NCBI GenBank assembly: GCA_001630475.1
Contig: KV419416.1
Location: 382,477-446,476, forward strand
Length of the DNA stretch: 64,000 nucleotides
Source of the DNA: Sistotremastrum niveocremeum HHB9708
Lineage: Eukaryota > Basidiomycota > Agaricomycetes > Sistotremastrales > Sistotremastraceae
Direction: 5' to 3'
A model generated the notes under the pieces. The model was given only the letters and a program-made list of their open reading frames with translations. It was not told the DNA's origin and did no database searches. The translations under genes and the position numbers were made by a program. Below, piece after piece: positions 22,214 through 33,800 of the stretch (its first letter is position 1; each line of letters begins with the position of its first letter).

Positions 22214-22864
22214 TAAGGATGAACACGAATATAGACTCGCGAGTATGGGTACCTTAGGGGCAGGTACCCTGGCCCTCAGGGTTCAGTACCTGGACCTGTC
22301 AAAAATTTTGGCAACATGATTTTGAACAACCCAGGTACCTTGACAGGTGACCTAGGTATACCTGCAGGTCCATGAATATGGGTAGAATTGAGTAATATGG
22401 GTATCCAAACTGGACTCAGGTATCTACACCTGAGTACCCATATGTAATAAAAATATCCATCTGAACACCCATACCCAAGTATCTGAGTGCCTTTGGGTAT
22501 CTAGATTGAACCCAAGTACCTCAAATCAAGCACAAGTAGATGCCCAATGGATACTGAAAACTCAAGTGAGGCCCAGATATGCTTGTCTCTGACTCATACT
22601 AATACATTATAAGTAGTCTAATAATGAGATTTGATCTTGTATGGGAGTATATGTATGTGGATCTGAGATCCAGAGGACTCCTGTCCTTAAACAGGTATAT
22701 CCATGAGGTACCTGGATAAATGAAATTTTGAGATTTCCAATACCTGTACCTGTGAACTTTTTGCCAGATGGTGTACCTGGACCTGTAAACAATGCAAAAG
22801 GCAGGTACCTACCCAGGTACATCCATGGGTACCTTTTTTTTGGTGATATTCGTGTTCATCCTTA
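22214..22864. mobile_element. hAT-type MITE 2
   Basis: A 651-bp non-coding element with 19-bp terminal inverted repeats (TAAGGATGAACACGAATAT), flanked by CTCAGAAT on both sides (22206-22213 and 22865-22872). The interior is full of GGTACC/CAGGTACCT-like units in both orientations. It sits just upstream of the seven-helix gene and may affect its promoter. Confidence 0.88.
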
Positions 22865-22872
22865 CTCAGAAT

Positions 22873-23806
22873 AAGCTTTGGTGCCTGAGGAGCGAGCTGT
22901 TATCGTCTCTAGGGTCCGCTTATACCAAAAGTGTCCAACCGCTTCGGAGTGCCCTGCATTCCGAAAGAGGAAGAGAAAATAATTCTTCAGGAGGCTTCAT
23001 GCCTCTGTTATTGAGAGTGCGGCCTTGACATAAGAATCTTGAAGATCCGTTTTGAGACAAATGGCCAGAGCGTGTCTAGTTATTGGCAGTTCGCCCGAGA
23101 TCCTTGTGCAGATGGTCTCCGCATCAATGGCTCTGTTAAGCGAGTATCCAATTAAGCATCGATTTCTTATCACCTCCATTGCCATCAAGGGTTCCTTGCT
23201 GGGCGCTTGCGGCTGGGGAGGCCCAGAGAAGAGTAGTGGCTGACCGTTAGCAGTGGCATGGTGCCAGTCTAGATGGTATTGCTACAACAAAGATGTGCTG
23301 GTGGGCGGGCAAACACCCGCGGGCACCCCAGCGCAAAATCTAGGATTTAGGCTTTGGGCGGGCGCTTATCGTGAAGCGCTCGGGTCCACTACCAAATGCA
23401 CAAGTTAGGATCATAAGGCCATTGGACAGGGAATGTAGTACACAGTGACTTGCCATTTGCCATTGGATTGAATAGACTGTAAGAGAGGAGACAATCGCCC
23501 TCCTGGTGATACGTCGTATGTGGATGTCGGAAACAGCAACAGCTTCTCGATGTCAGACGCAACAGTGAGTCTTTCCATGTCTCTTTTGTCACCGAGCCGG
23601 AAAGTCTGGAGTCAATGTGCCAGTGCGCTTGTGAGAGATATCAGAAAATAAATCCAGGTCAAAGGGAGCTCAAGTGTATCGAACAGTGCTGAGTCTTTAA
23701 GCAACGGATAAAAGCCGGAAATGGCAATGGCATCAGCCTTATCTCTGCATACCCCCTATCACAAATAGTTACGCCTTTGCGGTCAAGAGACCTGGTGGTT
23801 TCCATC
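22873..23806. other. Non-coding stretch, nothing supported
   Basis: Only short unsupported frames were found between MITE 2 and the gene at 23807. No repeats or RNA genes were recognised. Confidence 0.4.
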
Positions 23807-24742
23807 ATGAATGGAACCACATCTGAGGTCAGCTCTCCGAGGTGCGCACCGCTCGTACAGAGTGGTCTTTGGCGTAGGGTTCTCACACCAAGATGCAGTG
23901 AAGTCGAAATCGGTCAGGCGTGGGCCAATTCTTCAACACCTTCAGACAGAAGTCCGCGGTCAATGTCAGTGTCTTTCGCTCGCATGTGTCAGCCGGGGCA
24001 CAGAGATTCATCTGGTGTCATTAGCTTGCCTGCTCAACATATTCTTTCATGGCTTGAATCTGTACCACGGACACTCGAAGGACAGGCAGAGTTTGCTCGA
24101 GACCTTGGTGAACGGATTCGTTCCATGTTGGCTGAGTGTTTCGATGATGTTGAGGCCTTGCTCAGCGCCATGGAGACCGGAACAATCGCCTTGATCGGAC
24201 CCACAGTGAAGGATTTTGTGACAGGCAGAGCAATATGTCCTGAAGGCGAGGCGAGCTGGGTGGGATTGACGCGCATCCGCTTTCTCTATGAGAGAGATGA
24301 TCTCAGACGGTGGCAGCGGCTCTTTGAAAGCCAAGGTTGGGAGGTAGTCTTCACAGGTTCCGCATCAGCAAGGGCGCGGATCGAGGATCAAGCAGCTTGG
24401 ACATTCATGCGAGGGGAGACGTATTCAGCAACCCGGGATTTGACCAAGGGCGAGGGAGACCACAGGATGCTGGTACACCTTGCCAATCCGGTCTTGATCA
24501 ACAGCGCGGATCCCGTCCTCATCTTCTCTCGCTGTTGCGACCAGAGGATATGCACCGTGTTTTTCCCCATGAACACATGGGATCCCATCCCTAGTGCTAA
24601 CCTCCTAGCCACGGATGGAATACATTTTTGGCATGGATCAGAATGGGAAGGATTGATAGATGGGGCAGTGGATTTCCAAGTTCGTACCCTGGCCCGAGAT
24701 GTGACATTGGATGAGCTTGTGCGGCAGGCCAGAAACATGTGA
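23807..24742 (+). CDS. Unrecognised protein, 311 aa, within the giant element
   Basis: An uninterrupted frame from the ATG at 23807. The first 80 or so residues are low in conserved-looking sequence and may be partly non-coding or contain a missed intron. From about residue 85 the composition is protein-like: an amphipathic helical region (LGERIRSMLAECFDDVEALL), then ALIGPTVKDF, a W/R-rich block (RRWQRLFESQGWEVVF) and a conserved-looking end (DGIHFWHGSEWEGLI). The order of a helix, a small G/T-rich turn and a strand-rich domain is loosely like the degenerate nucleotidyltransferase-like proteins common in agaricomycetes. No catalytic aspartate pair is evident, so this is only a guess. No signal peptide or membrane segment is seen. 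Confidence 0.5.
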   Translation: MNGTTSEVSSPRCAPLVQSGLWRRVLTPRCSEVEIGQAWANSSTPSDRSPRSMSVSFARMCQPGHRDSSGVISLPAQHILSWLESVPRTLEGQAEFARDLGERIRSMLAECFDDVEALLSAMETGTIALIGPTVKDFVTGRAICPEGEASWVGLTRIRFLYERDDLRRWQRLFESQGWEVVFTGSASARARIEDQAAWTFMRGETYSATRDLTKGEGDHRMLVHLANPVLINSADPVLIFSRCCDQRICTVFFPMNTWDPIPSANLLATDGIHFWHGSEWEGLIDGAVDFQVRTLARDVTLDELVRQARNM

Positions 24743-25579
24743 GGGCACTTGTGTTAAATTGAATAATAGAGGTGCTGGTGGCCAGAGTAGTTGTAGTTGT
24801 CACCGATGTGGTTGTCACCGACACTGTTTGAGAATCCGTGCTCATGAGTCCCACGCACGAACCTGCTTCGTCTTCTATAACGGCATTCTCCAGTGAAAAA
24901 ACCGGTGAGAGTGACATGACTGGTTGAGTCGAAAATAATGAGGTGGACAAATCAGAGGAAGGGACAACAAGTGTGAACGATAGATGGATTGGGAGAGTGT
25001 AGGGATAGCATACAAATGGGTAATACAATGAAGCTTGTTGGGCCTTGAGAAAGTAATATCAGTGGGTTCTCTGAAAATGCACTAGCGTACGGTGAAGTAA
25101 TGTCAGCGCTGCTTTCCCTCTGCTTTCTGTCAGAATGCCACCACCCAAAACCCGACTTTTCCTGGCCGTGATCTGCTTCACCTCATATCCCCCACGCCTT
25201 TCTTCAGGACGACTCGGAGCCTCGGAGATCGTCCCTGTATTCAGGTACGTTTTGCCCGGATTTCCCAGCCTATACTGATCATGGTGCTTTAAGACAGTAG
25301 AGGAGACGTACTACTTACCCGGTGTTGGATCCTCAAGACTGTTCCGCGGACCGATGTGTAGAGAGTTTCAGATTGTATAGCCGTTTCAACGTGATGACAT
25401 TGAAAATAGGCGCGCGTGCCATACCACAGGCTTACTTTGACATTACGACTTTGCCGTCGATCTTGTCCTCTACAATGGTCCTCTACAATGTTCCCACTCA
25501 AGAGCATGACATTTTTCTTCACCAATCAGCCCGGTGTCGATGTTTTAAGGGTGGAATCATTGATAAATACGCTGACATT
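24743..25579. other. Non-coding stretch with flank-like repeat
   Basis: No supported gene. About 24900-25030 resembles the region upstream of the TET/JBP-like gene (17940-18080). Threonine-rich antisense frames here look like by-products of composition. Confidence 0.4.
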
Positions 25580-26024
25580 TATAGTGGTTATTCTAAACAA
25601 AAAAAAAATCCGCAACACACAGTGCTTAAGGTACCTTAATCTACCATATTCAGCACTTATTTAAGGTACCTGTGTTGCGCCACTGGTCTGTGTGTTGGAA
25701 TACTGTTTTCAAAAAAGAAAATACTAGCGTTCTTTACACGGACCTGATACACGCAACACAGACCCAATGTTTATCACAGAGCACATAACTTAAGGGACTT
25801 AAGTATCTGTGTGGTGGAGTCACTTGTGTGTGTTGTGCAGTCACCTGTGTGTTGCACATGTCACATGCACAACACACACAGGTATTCGTGCAACACACAC
25901 ACTGTGACACACACACAAAAGGGATAAAAAATACACACACACAGCCATTCCACATAAGGAAATTTTTTTGCCCTAAGTCGCCCAGATAATACTATCCTAA
26001 GTATATTGAAGAGTATAAAGGCCT

Positions 26025-26165
26025 GTGGTGAGGAGTAACAGAATGCCTAATGATGACATAATTAGAAAATCGAAATGCTTAAGAGGGAATTGAACCAAGG
26101 GCTTACCCAAAATCCTCCAATACTCTATCCATTTCTCCATGGCAACCAGTTCTGGACCATGGCCA
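26025..26165 (-). repeat. tRNA-like sequence, left arm
   Basis: On the minus strand this reads ATGGATAGAG-type A-box sequence followed about 30 nt later by GGTTCAATTCC (B-box-like). It mirrors the copy at 26905-26990. The cloverleaf is poor, so it is a decayed tRNA or SINE-like promoter rather than a working tRNA. Confidence 0.5.
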
Positions 26166-26904
26166 AAACAAAATTTTGACCACTTGGCAACCCAAAACAA
26201 TGTTCATTTCCTCTCATTTATTCACCCATTTGTATAGACAACTGCCAGGATGCCTGGAAAATACTCAAAATCCCCAATTTGACTGGAATTCAGAGAAGAA
26301 TTTGAAAAATTGCTTTATTTCTCCTTGAATACTGATGCTACAGAGATGATTCAAAGTGCTCCAGAAAGCTGTTCCAAATCTCTATCCATTGCAAATTGTT
26401 GATCCCAGATTGCCTGGCTGTGTCCTCTGGAATGCAGGTTGCAAGTCTAGGATTCAGCTCTTAATATTCCAAGGATCAGTTATCCTAGTGCTTCCCTTGT
26501 TCAAATATCAGTGATTCATACAATGAGAAATGGATGTTCCACCTGGATCATGCTCTGGAATCAAAGGCAACATTGGTTTCATCAAAGTTCACTCAGAAAC
26601 TACAAAGATCATTGAATATTTCAATGACTGCTTGTCCTGCTGAGATACCTCAAAGAGCTCCAGAAAGCTGTGAAAAAGCTGCATTCAATGCAATTTGTTG
26701 AGCCCAGTTGGCAGGGCTAGAGCACTGGCAATCCAAGTTACAAGTCTGACTCTTGACTTTGAGAATTCAAAGCCAAAGGATATTTGGTGGGCCAATTATA
26801 ACGATATTCTAACATTCAAATAGCAATAATTGAAGCATGAAACAGGTTGTCCACTGCCAGAGAGTACCCATAATTGCTTGAAAGTCCAAGCCCAACAAGT
26901 GACT

Positions 26905-26990
26905 CATGGTGGAATGGATAGAGCATTGGACAGTTTTGGGGTTTTGGGTAAGTCCAGGGTTCAATTCCTGACTTAGCATTTCGATTTTTC
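26905..26990 (+). repeat. tRNA-like sequence, right arm
   Basis: Contains GGAATGGATAGAGCATTGG (A-box-like) and AGGGTTCAATTCCTGA (B-box-like with a short T-stem). The D-stem pairs badly and the anticodon region is long, so I do not call it a functional tRNA gene. Confidence 0.5.
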
Positions 26991-27673
26991 TGATTATGTA
27001 ATCATTACAGATTGTAACCCATACACTTTACTACACATTAGAACACTTTGGATCTATATATGGGCGACTTAGGGTTAAAAAAATTCCTAATTTGGACAGA
27101 AGGATATGTCTGTGTGTGTTCATTTTTTTTGTCTGTGTGTTGGACACTTTGTGTGTGTGTGTTGGAAACATCAACAACACACACACGCCGACTTGCAACA
27201 CACCGGAAGCTACTGATGTACACACAGAGAGGACGTACACTGCACATGTCATATTTGAATTCAAAATGATATTTGAAAGATTCAATGTAATTCAAGTAAA
27301 CTGTGGTGTGTGCGCATCACCACCTTCCTAAAAAGGCAATCATAGGGTCTGTGGGGTGTGCACGGTCTTCGCGTGTTGCGAATTTTTTTTTTGTTTAGAA
27401 TAACCACTATAGACATTCTAAGATATCGATTCCGTACAAAATCATAAAAAAAAACCCGGTGCTGAGATTTCCACCCCTCGTCAACATCAACATCGGTAAC
27501 CAAAACTGAAATGTACAGAGACCGTCTCAAAGAATGTCACCATGATACTAGAACTGGGAAAGAGAGTGGGGTCGGCAAAGCATATATGAGTAGGCGAAAG
27601 TGATAACAATAAATACGTGAGACAAAAAGGGTATATCACAAACCAATGTTTGCGTGCATGCACCGTGTATCAC

Positions 27674-30490
27674 TCATGCACGCCAAGCCAGAAATGCTCG
27701 GTTGTCAATCATTCTGGGAAACTTGAACTTGGCTCCGCGAGTTGCCTTGAAAATACGTATTTGGTCTCGTAGGGGATCACGACCAATCGACACTGCCTGC
27801 TCCAGCGCCTGGAACTCTTCATGGGATAAGTCATCCCTTTCCCTACGTTCCGTCAATCTGAATCTTGCAGCTAATTCCGTATCGCCCGTAATGTTGCCCA
27901 AAAGTAGGTGGAGGGGCTTGAACTCTGAAGGGAGTTGTTGGCATGAATAGGGTTTGAAGGTCCGGTCCGGTCCGGTCTTTGGCGTTTTTTGAGGCGGGAC
28001 CAGGACTGATTTGCGGTCCTGGTCCTTGGGATTTGGTGGGACCAGCAACCAGGACCGGTCCTAAAAAGACTGGTCCTGGTCCAGTCCTTCGGTCTTTTTG
28101 ATTATTTTTATTCATTTTCAGGGTTTTAACTATCTATATCTACTCAGTTGCAGTTGTTCTACATATATAACATCAAAGACCACTGCCTAGATGCCTGTGG
28201 GAGGCTGTAGGGGCATCGGTCCACCAGTGGTCCTAAAGACTGGTCCTAGATCAGTCCTAAATCTCAGCACAAGGTAGGACCAGGACTGACAGTCCGGTCC
28301 TAAACGGTCCGGTCCTGGTCCAGTCCTTGGTCTTTGGCGGTCCTTAGGACTGGACCTTCAAACTCTAGGCATGAATCCAGGGTATCCATGTAAGCCATGC
28401 ACTCGTAGCATTCGCGAACAAATGTGTTCATGTTCCGAGCATTCGACCCTAGCCCGACCCAATGCCTGATGTCGGAAACGGTGACTGGAATGCGATTGCC
28501 GACCATACCTTGCGCGCTGGGGCCAGATATGTGTAGGTCGTCAGTTGTCATAGCCACTAAGCCAATCTGAAGGATCGTGGTGTATGCAAAGCCCCAGAAA
28601 TTCCGTTTCGACATGTAGGCTACTTTGATGATTTTGTGAACACGACTCTCAAATTGATTGGAGAGTGCACGAGAGACAGCGTTTCGCAACTTTTCAGTGT
28701 ATTAGCTTTGAGAACATGTACGCAAGGGCCCTGAGCACTCACATGATGCGGGAGGAGGTATATCACATACAACGGAACAGCCATTGGCCAGTGCCTCATC
28801 GACCTGATGTTACTCTGCACTCGCTCGTCCGCTGCATCTGCGGGCCAGATTATATCGGAGCACGCAGAAGCTTGTGGGTAAGAGCATAGCGAAGTCAGAT
28901 GGCGGTGCGGCGCGTCGAAGTCTTCATCGTAGGCCACAGGACTTGTCGCTGTATATAGATTGGTGCTCTCACGGAATTCGAAAATGTCCCGGACGAAATT
29001 TCCTGGGAAAGGTTGCGCGATGATGGTTTCCCAGAGCTGAGAAAGCATCAAGGGACCAGTGGGAACCTCCAGAGGTCCCTCCATATATTCTCCCTCCGGT
29101 GTTTGGATCCATGCCGCAACTCGACGAAGGCCAGCAGCCAGAGGACCAAACCATTGCACCTCCGGCGTTGGGAGGGCACCAAGCCAAGGACCATCTGGGG
29201 TAGAAGGGGGACTCGGGCTAGGTGATTGCTGAGGTGTGGGCGGGCTTGCAGGCATCTGAGGCCTCCCGTCAGAGGCAGGTTCCTCGAGCGGGTTCACGAA
29301 AATCGAATGTGAAGATATCACAGAACTGCCGTCGTCGCTGAGGCCCGCGTCCAGTGCTTCTTCAGACTGTTGGTCGTCTTCAGGAGTGAGATGTGGCAAC
29401 TGGACGTTCCCCCCTCTTGCACGAGTGTTTGCAGACTGAACATGCGATGGAGAACCCTGAGGAGCAAGTGAAGGAATATTTGTGGTAGACCCAAGGATGC
29501 CACGATGCCCTCCACTTATAACGTGCGAAGGAGAGCCAACTTGCTGATCGGGCAATCTTGGACCAGATGGGGGCAAGATAGGCCGGTCTCCCTCACTATC
29601 GACGTCCATGAGGATCGGGGGAGGGAGTTGTCCCGACGACGATGGGAAATGCAAAATCTGAGGAACGTTTGGTACTGTAAGGGTACCTGGCTCTCGCAAA
29701 CCATCTTTTTACATTGAGTGATAACCTGACTGGAATATGGACTAGAACTTACCAGATCCAACAGACCCATTTCCTGCAGTATCCCATCTTGAGTTCTGCG
29801 GCGAGACGTATCCACCAATCCCAGGGCCAGCAGGACCTGTAGCTGGCTCTTGGAGGTCAAGGACGCCGCGCGAAGGTGTCACTCCCAAGGAGCCTGTGAC
29901 GTCTTGCGACTCGCCGTGGATCCATGGGCCATTCGTCGCCACACTGCCAAACTGAAGTGGATCTATATAATAGCCAATCAGCCATCTATCGCGGCCCAGA
30001 AACCCATACATACAGCTCTGCATATCTTCCATTTCCTCATCACCAAACAATTCCTGCAGCACGTCCTGGATTCTGCCATCCAGATGCCACCTTGCATCCA
30101 CATTCGGAACCCCATCTGCACTCTCTGGTCCGATCCCTTGTTCTCCGTTCTGCGCGTGACTTTGATTTTGAGACTGGGGATGGATCTGAGGCACTCCTGG
30201 TTGTTCGTTGGCTTGATGTTCGCCTTCCGTCTGCACTGCTACCTGTCCTTGCGCTTCTTGCTGCTGGGCAGTCCTCGAGGCCGCCGCTCTTTGTGAAATC
30301 CGAGCGACGGCGCGGACATTTGTAGTAGCCTCGACGATTTCAACCCGTTGTACGGACCTTTGTGCTGCCCGCTGTGCTCGCCTAGCACTTGCATCGAGAC
30401 GTCTACGAGATCAGTCACCAGATCAGTACGTCCTTCCATGGATATCATAGCCTGTCACACTCACACTCTGCTGGGCTGAGGGACACTCAT
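27674..30490 (-). pseudogene. Unrecognised low-complexity protein of the giant element, split by MITE 3
   Basis: Exons from high to low are 30465-30490, 29753-30402, 28743-29704, then one exon 27674-28689 interrupted by MITE 3. Ignoring the MITE and one copy of its duplication, the frame is continuous and encodes 741 aa, so the insertion came after a working gene. The product begins MSVPQPSRVRLDASARR. It continues with a glutamine/alanine-rich coiled stretch, a proline/serine-rich region, and a conserved-looking core (AAWIQTPEGEYMEGPLEVP, FEFRESTNLYTAT, ASACSDIIWPAD, MRHWPMAVPLYVIYLLP). A tail holds VTVSDIRHWVGLG and CYECMAYMDTLD. No family or catalytic motif is recognised. Its stop-to-start order with the HECT-like gene on the same strand, separated by about 330 bp, suggests both belong to the element's right-hand module. 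Confidence 0.62.
27948..28367. mobile_element. hAT-type MITE 3, inserted in a coding exon
   Basis: A roughly 420-bp non-coding element with ends TAGGGTTTGAAGG and CCTTCAAACTCTA, flanked by the exact duplication GGCATGAA (27940-27947 and 28368-28375). The interior is rich in GGTCC/GGACC units in both orientations. Removing it and one duplication restores an open frame in the host exon. Confidence 0.88.
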
Positions 30491-30815
30491 CGAGACTGAA
30501 GCGCACTTCAAACGAAAAGGCGTAGATCTGGTCTCCTTGAATTCACCCCTCTTTATATTAAGCTTCGAGGCACCTACCCTTACTTCCCCTTGGCATTCTG
30601 ACGACCCCAGGGATGATAACGCATATATTCTAATTTTATCACGCTAAACCGATAGCAATATTGAAGCGAGCACTATATTTCCACCTGGATTTTCCATCGC
30701 CATCACTAGCAGAACAACCTATACCGGATATATCTATCTAACCTAAGGGACTTTTACGACAGCCAATAAAATTCATTTCAGTATCAGGATCCCGCCACCG
30801 GCTTCACACTTTCAG

Positions 30816-33800
30816 TCAAGCGCTTCCAAACCCCTCGCAAAGAATCTGCCGATGCAGCCACCCATGAAACAGGGTTTCGCGATTGCGATCAGTACCTGGA
30901 ATATGCCTCTCAGCCAACAAATTGCGCACGCGGCGATCTATCGTCACGTCTACTGTGCGGAAGCAAGCATGAACCTCCAGTGGCTGGAAAACAGGCTTGT
31001 AAGCTGAGAGCTACGGCGAAGACAGTGGCCTGTGACTCACGTGCATATGATCTATATCCTTGACATTGACCCGCCGATTGTGATTGTGTAAGAAAATTAT
31101 CTAAAGGATACACAATCAGCTTCGCGGTATGGGAGCATCAAGAAGGTCAAGAACGATTACCCTGATAGGCTTGCCCGCAGATGTATCGGAAGCAGGAGCG
31201 GGGGGCAACACGGAACCGGTGACCAACTTCAGAAATAGAGAGGCTCTCAAAGCTTTCTGGCCAACGCCGGCCTGGAAGCGCTCCTCCCCTAACATGTGTC
31301 GAATGTTGAGCATGTCCGGATCCCCAACTCCTCGAAGATAACGCTTGAACTGTTGCTGGAAGTCTTTCTCTGCTTTGATTTCCTCAGAGCGGACTGTACT
31401 CTGTTGATCGCCTTCGAAGTCAATCGGGACGCTAATACGAAAATCAATCAACTTGATGACTTCTTCGGGAGAGCGAACGCGACGGTCGTAAAGCCGAGTT
31501 AGCAACCCTACAAAGTCCAGGCCCTGAAGAGAACATGATGAGGTCCTGTCAGACAGACAAAGTATACAGGACTCACCTCAAAGGGTAGGCGCCCTGCAGT
31601 GCTTGTACGATGATTTGGCCCAAAATACCAGGCCAAACCCTGACGAAATGCGAGGAAATCCTCGTGGCCGATTGGGCGACTGTTGCCCAGCAAGAGAGCG
31701 TAATACAGGGAGCGCTCGATCACCTTTGCCCCAGCGACAGAAAGCGGAGTAGCGATTGCAGTGCCCTAATTGGGATGTGAGCTACACCTGGGCTAGGACT
31801 CTTAACATATTCCGCCATGTACATCAATATCCAAGCCCGCCAGCAGCTGACCAAGCGGTGAGCCTTTCTTGTCTGCCAGAAAGGCTTCGCCAGCATCCGC
31901 AATGTTGTTGAACCATGGCTTAAGAGTGGCGAAGCTATCCGCGTCCAACCGTTGTAGCATAGTAGGGTGGAGTATGCATTGATCTAGTCCGGTATATGCA
32001 GCCGAGAGCAGGAATGGAGAGAGGTTTGTTGGAACAATCTTGTCAAGCATCACCGATGTGACCGTGAGGAAAGAGGTTGCAAAGAGTTTCGCATGCCTGA
32101 TATTCTTCGTCGTAAGCCCTTCGTCGGAGGAAAGGGACCACTGGATGCCTGTGAAATCACCGTGCTTCGCAAACACAGACGCATCAGAGGTCAGCATCTC
32201 AATTGCTTTCGCAATCACAACCCGAGTGACCCCAGCTCCCGTCCCAGGACCCCTGTTCAGATTGGTGTTCAGCAGATGCTAGTGTCGTGAAACAGAACAC
32301 AACTTACGAGTCAATGCTGCAAGACGGAGAGAGGAGACCCTCCAGCGGGGCACGATTACATTGGCATCGACTGCCTGATGGAAAGTCAATGGAAAACCGG
32401 GCTTCAAAAATGTCATCGTCCTGGGGGAGCTCCAAATATACATAAGCAATCCACCACCAGAGAATCCGTGCCGCGCTAACGTCATTCGGAGCTGCAATTT
32501 CAAGAGATCTCTGATCTCGCCGATGCCATAGATAGCGGTATCGGTGGGTGAATCTGTCTATTTCACTCCACGATGGCACATCAAGGGGAGGGAGGCTTAG
32601 CTCGTCGGGCGATGGATGCTGAGCTCCTGGCCGGATATAGTGACGGTCAGTGTCTATGTCCTGCCCGACGTCCCCACACTGTAATCCAACGTGGATCAAA
32701 GATGGCTTCTCGGAGGAAGGGGGCAGGGTTGGAGCACGCGAGGCTGGCTGCACAGGACGGGGCTGAACGAAAGCAGCAAGAGATTGGACTTGAGAAGGTA
32801 GATTTGCTGCGTGGCCAGAGCTCGGATTCGCAATCTGGTTGATCGCGGTGTCGCTGTGGATGAGGGCAGGCGGATCTGATGCAGTTGTGGCCAGTTGGAA
32901 TGGAATGGGGTCCCCTCCAACGTGGGGGGTTGTGACACTTCGACGAGCACGCTGAGGGGTTCGCTGGCTAAGTCCCTATGATACACAATGTATTCATCAG
33001 TACCAGAGTTGTTATTGCGGGCTCCATCCAGGCTTACCTCAGTCGAAGCCGAACGAGGCCGGGGCGTACGGATTATTGGCACGCTGCTCAACCCCAAGTT
33101 AGAAGATTGAGCAGTTCCGGTCTATTCGCACGATCAGTGACAGTGACCATGATGAAGTTTGTACCTGACTTACGGGAGCGGACCTCGCTGCAAACACCTC
33201 AGCTAAGGAAGGAAGCTGGTAACCATTAGAGCCCGAAATGGTCAGCGAAACATCAGGACTCACACTTTCATCGCTGGAGGATGTAATATCAGAATTTCCT
33301 AGAATTGTCCCACGAGAGTGTTGAGGCGTGATTGCAGGACCCGTCGTTGCAGTCGCGGTGGTTCTAGAAGCACGAGGGGTTCTCAATGGATCTGAACCGC
33401 CTGCAGGAGCTGTCGGTGGAGGCGATTGCTCTGGGACCTGAGGAAGTGGAACAGGCGCAGGCGCAGAAACGAGCACTGGCTGTGTAGCCTGTTGAACATT
33501 CCGGGCGGCGGGGGCGGCGGCAGATACGTTTTCAGTCGATGGAGGATTGAGAGCCGCGGCAGGGTTACTTGTGGATGGTGATGGTGACTGTCCTGGGCAC
33601 TGTGGAAGGCACTCGACGTGAAGGGCTATACGAGGTGTCGAGCGCCTAAAAGCAGCCTCGGCGAGACTATCCATGCGCCGAGCCCAGCACGCGTGGGCCT
33701 TCTCAGGATGCTGAACTTGATAAGACAATGGGAAGGTTGCTGCTATCCCTGATATGGCACGTCGCTGTGATATCAGAGGCAGCGAGAGACAACCAAACCG

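Larger units (their letters stand above)
25582..27409. mobile_element. TA-flanked inverted-repeat element with tRNA-like arms
   Basis: The ends are near-perfect inverted repeats about 37 bp long (start TAGTGGTTATTCTAAAC, then an A run and CGCAACAC), flanked by TA at 25580-25581 and 27410-27411. Weaker inverted similarity continues inward for several hundred bases. Each arm contains a CA/TG-rich stretch, the segment CCTAAGTCGCCCA, and a tRNA-like sequence. No transposase is encoded. The TA duplication fits the Tc1/mariner/pogo group, so it is probably a large non-autonomous element. Confidence 0.75.

Noticed and set aside
24597-25028. Threonine-rich minus-strand protein
   Set aside because: It overlaps the end of a better + strand frame, is low in complexity, and lacks splice or domain support.
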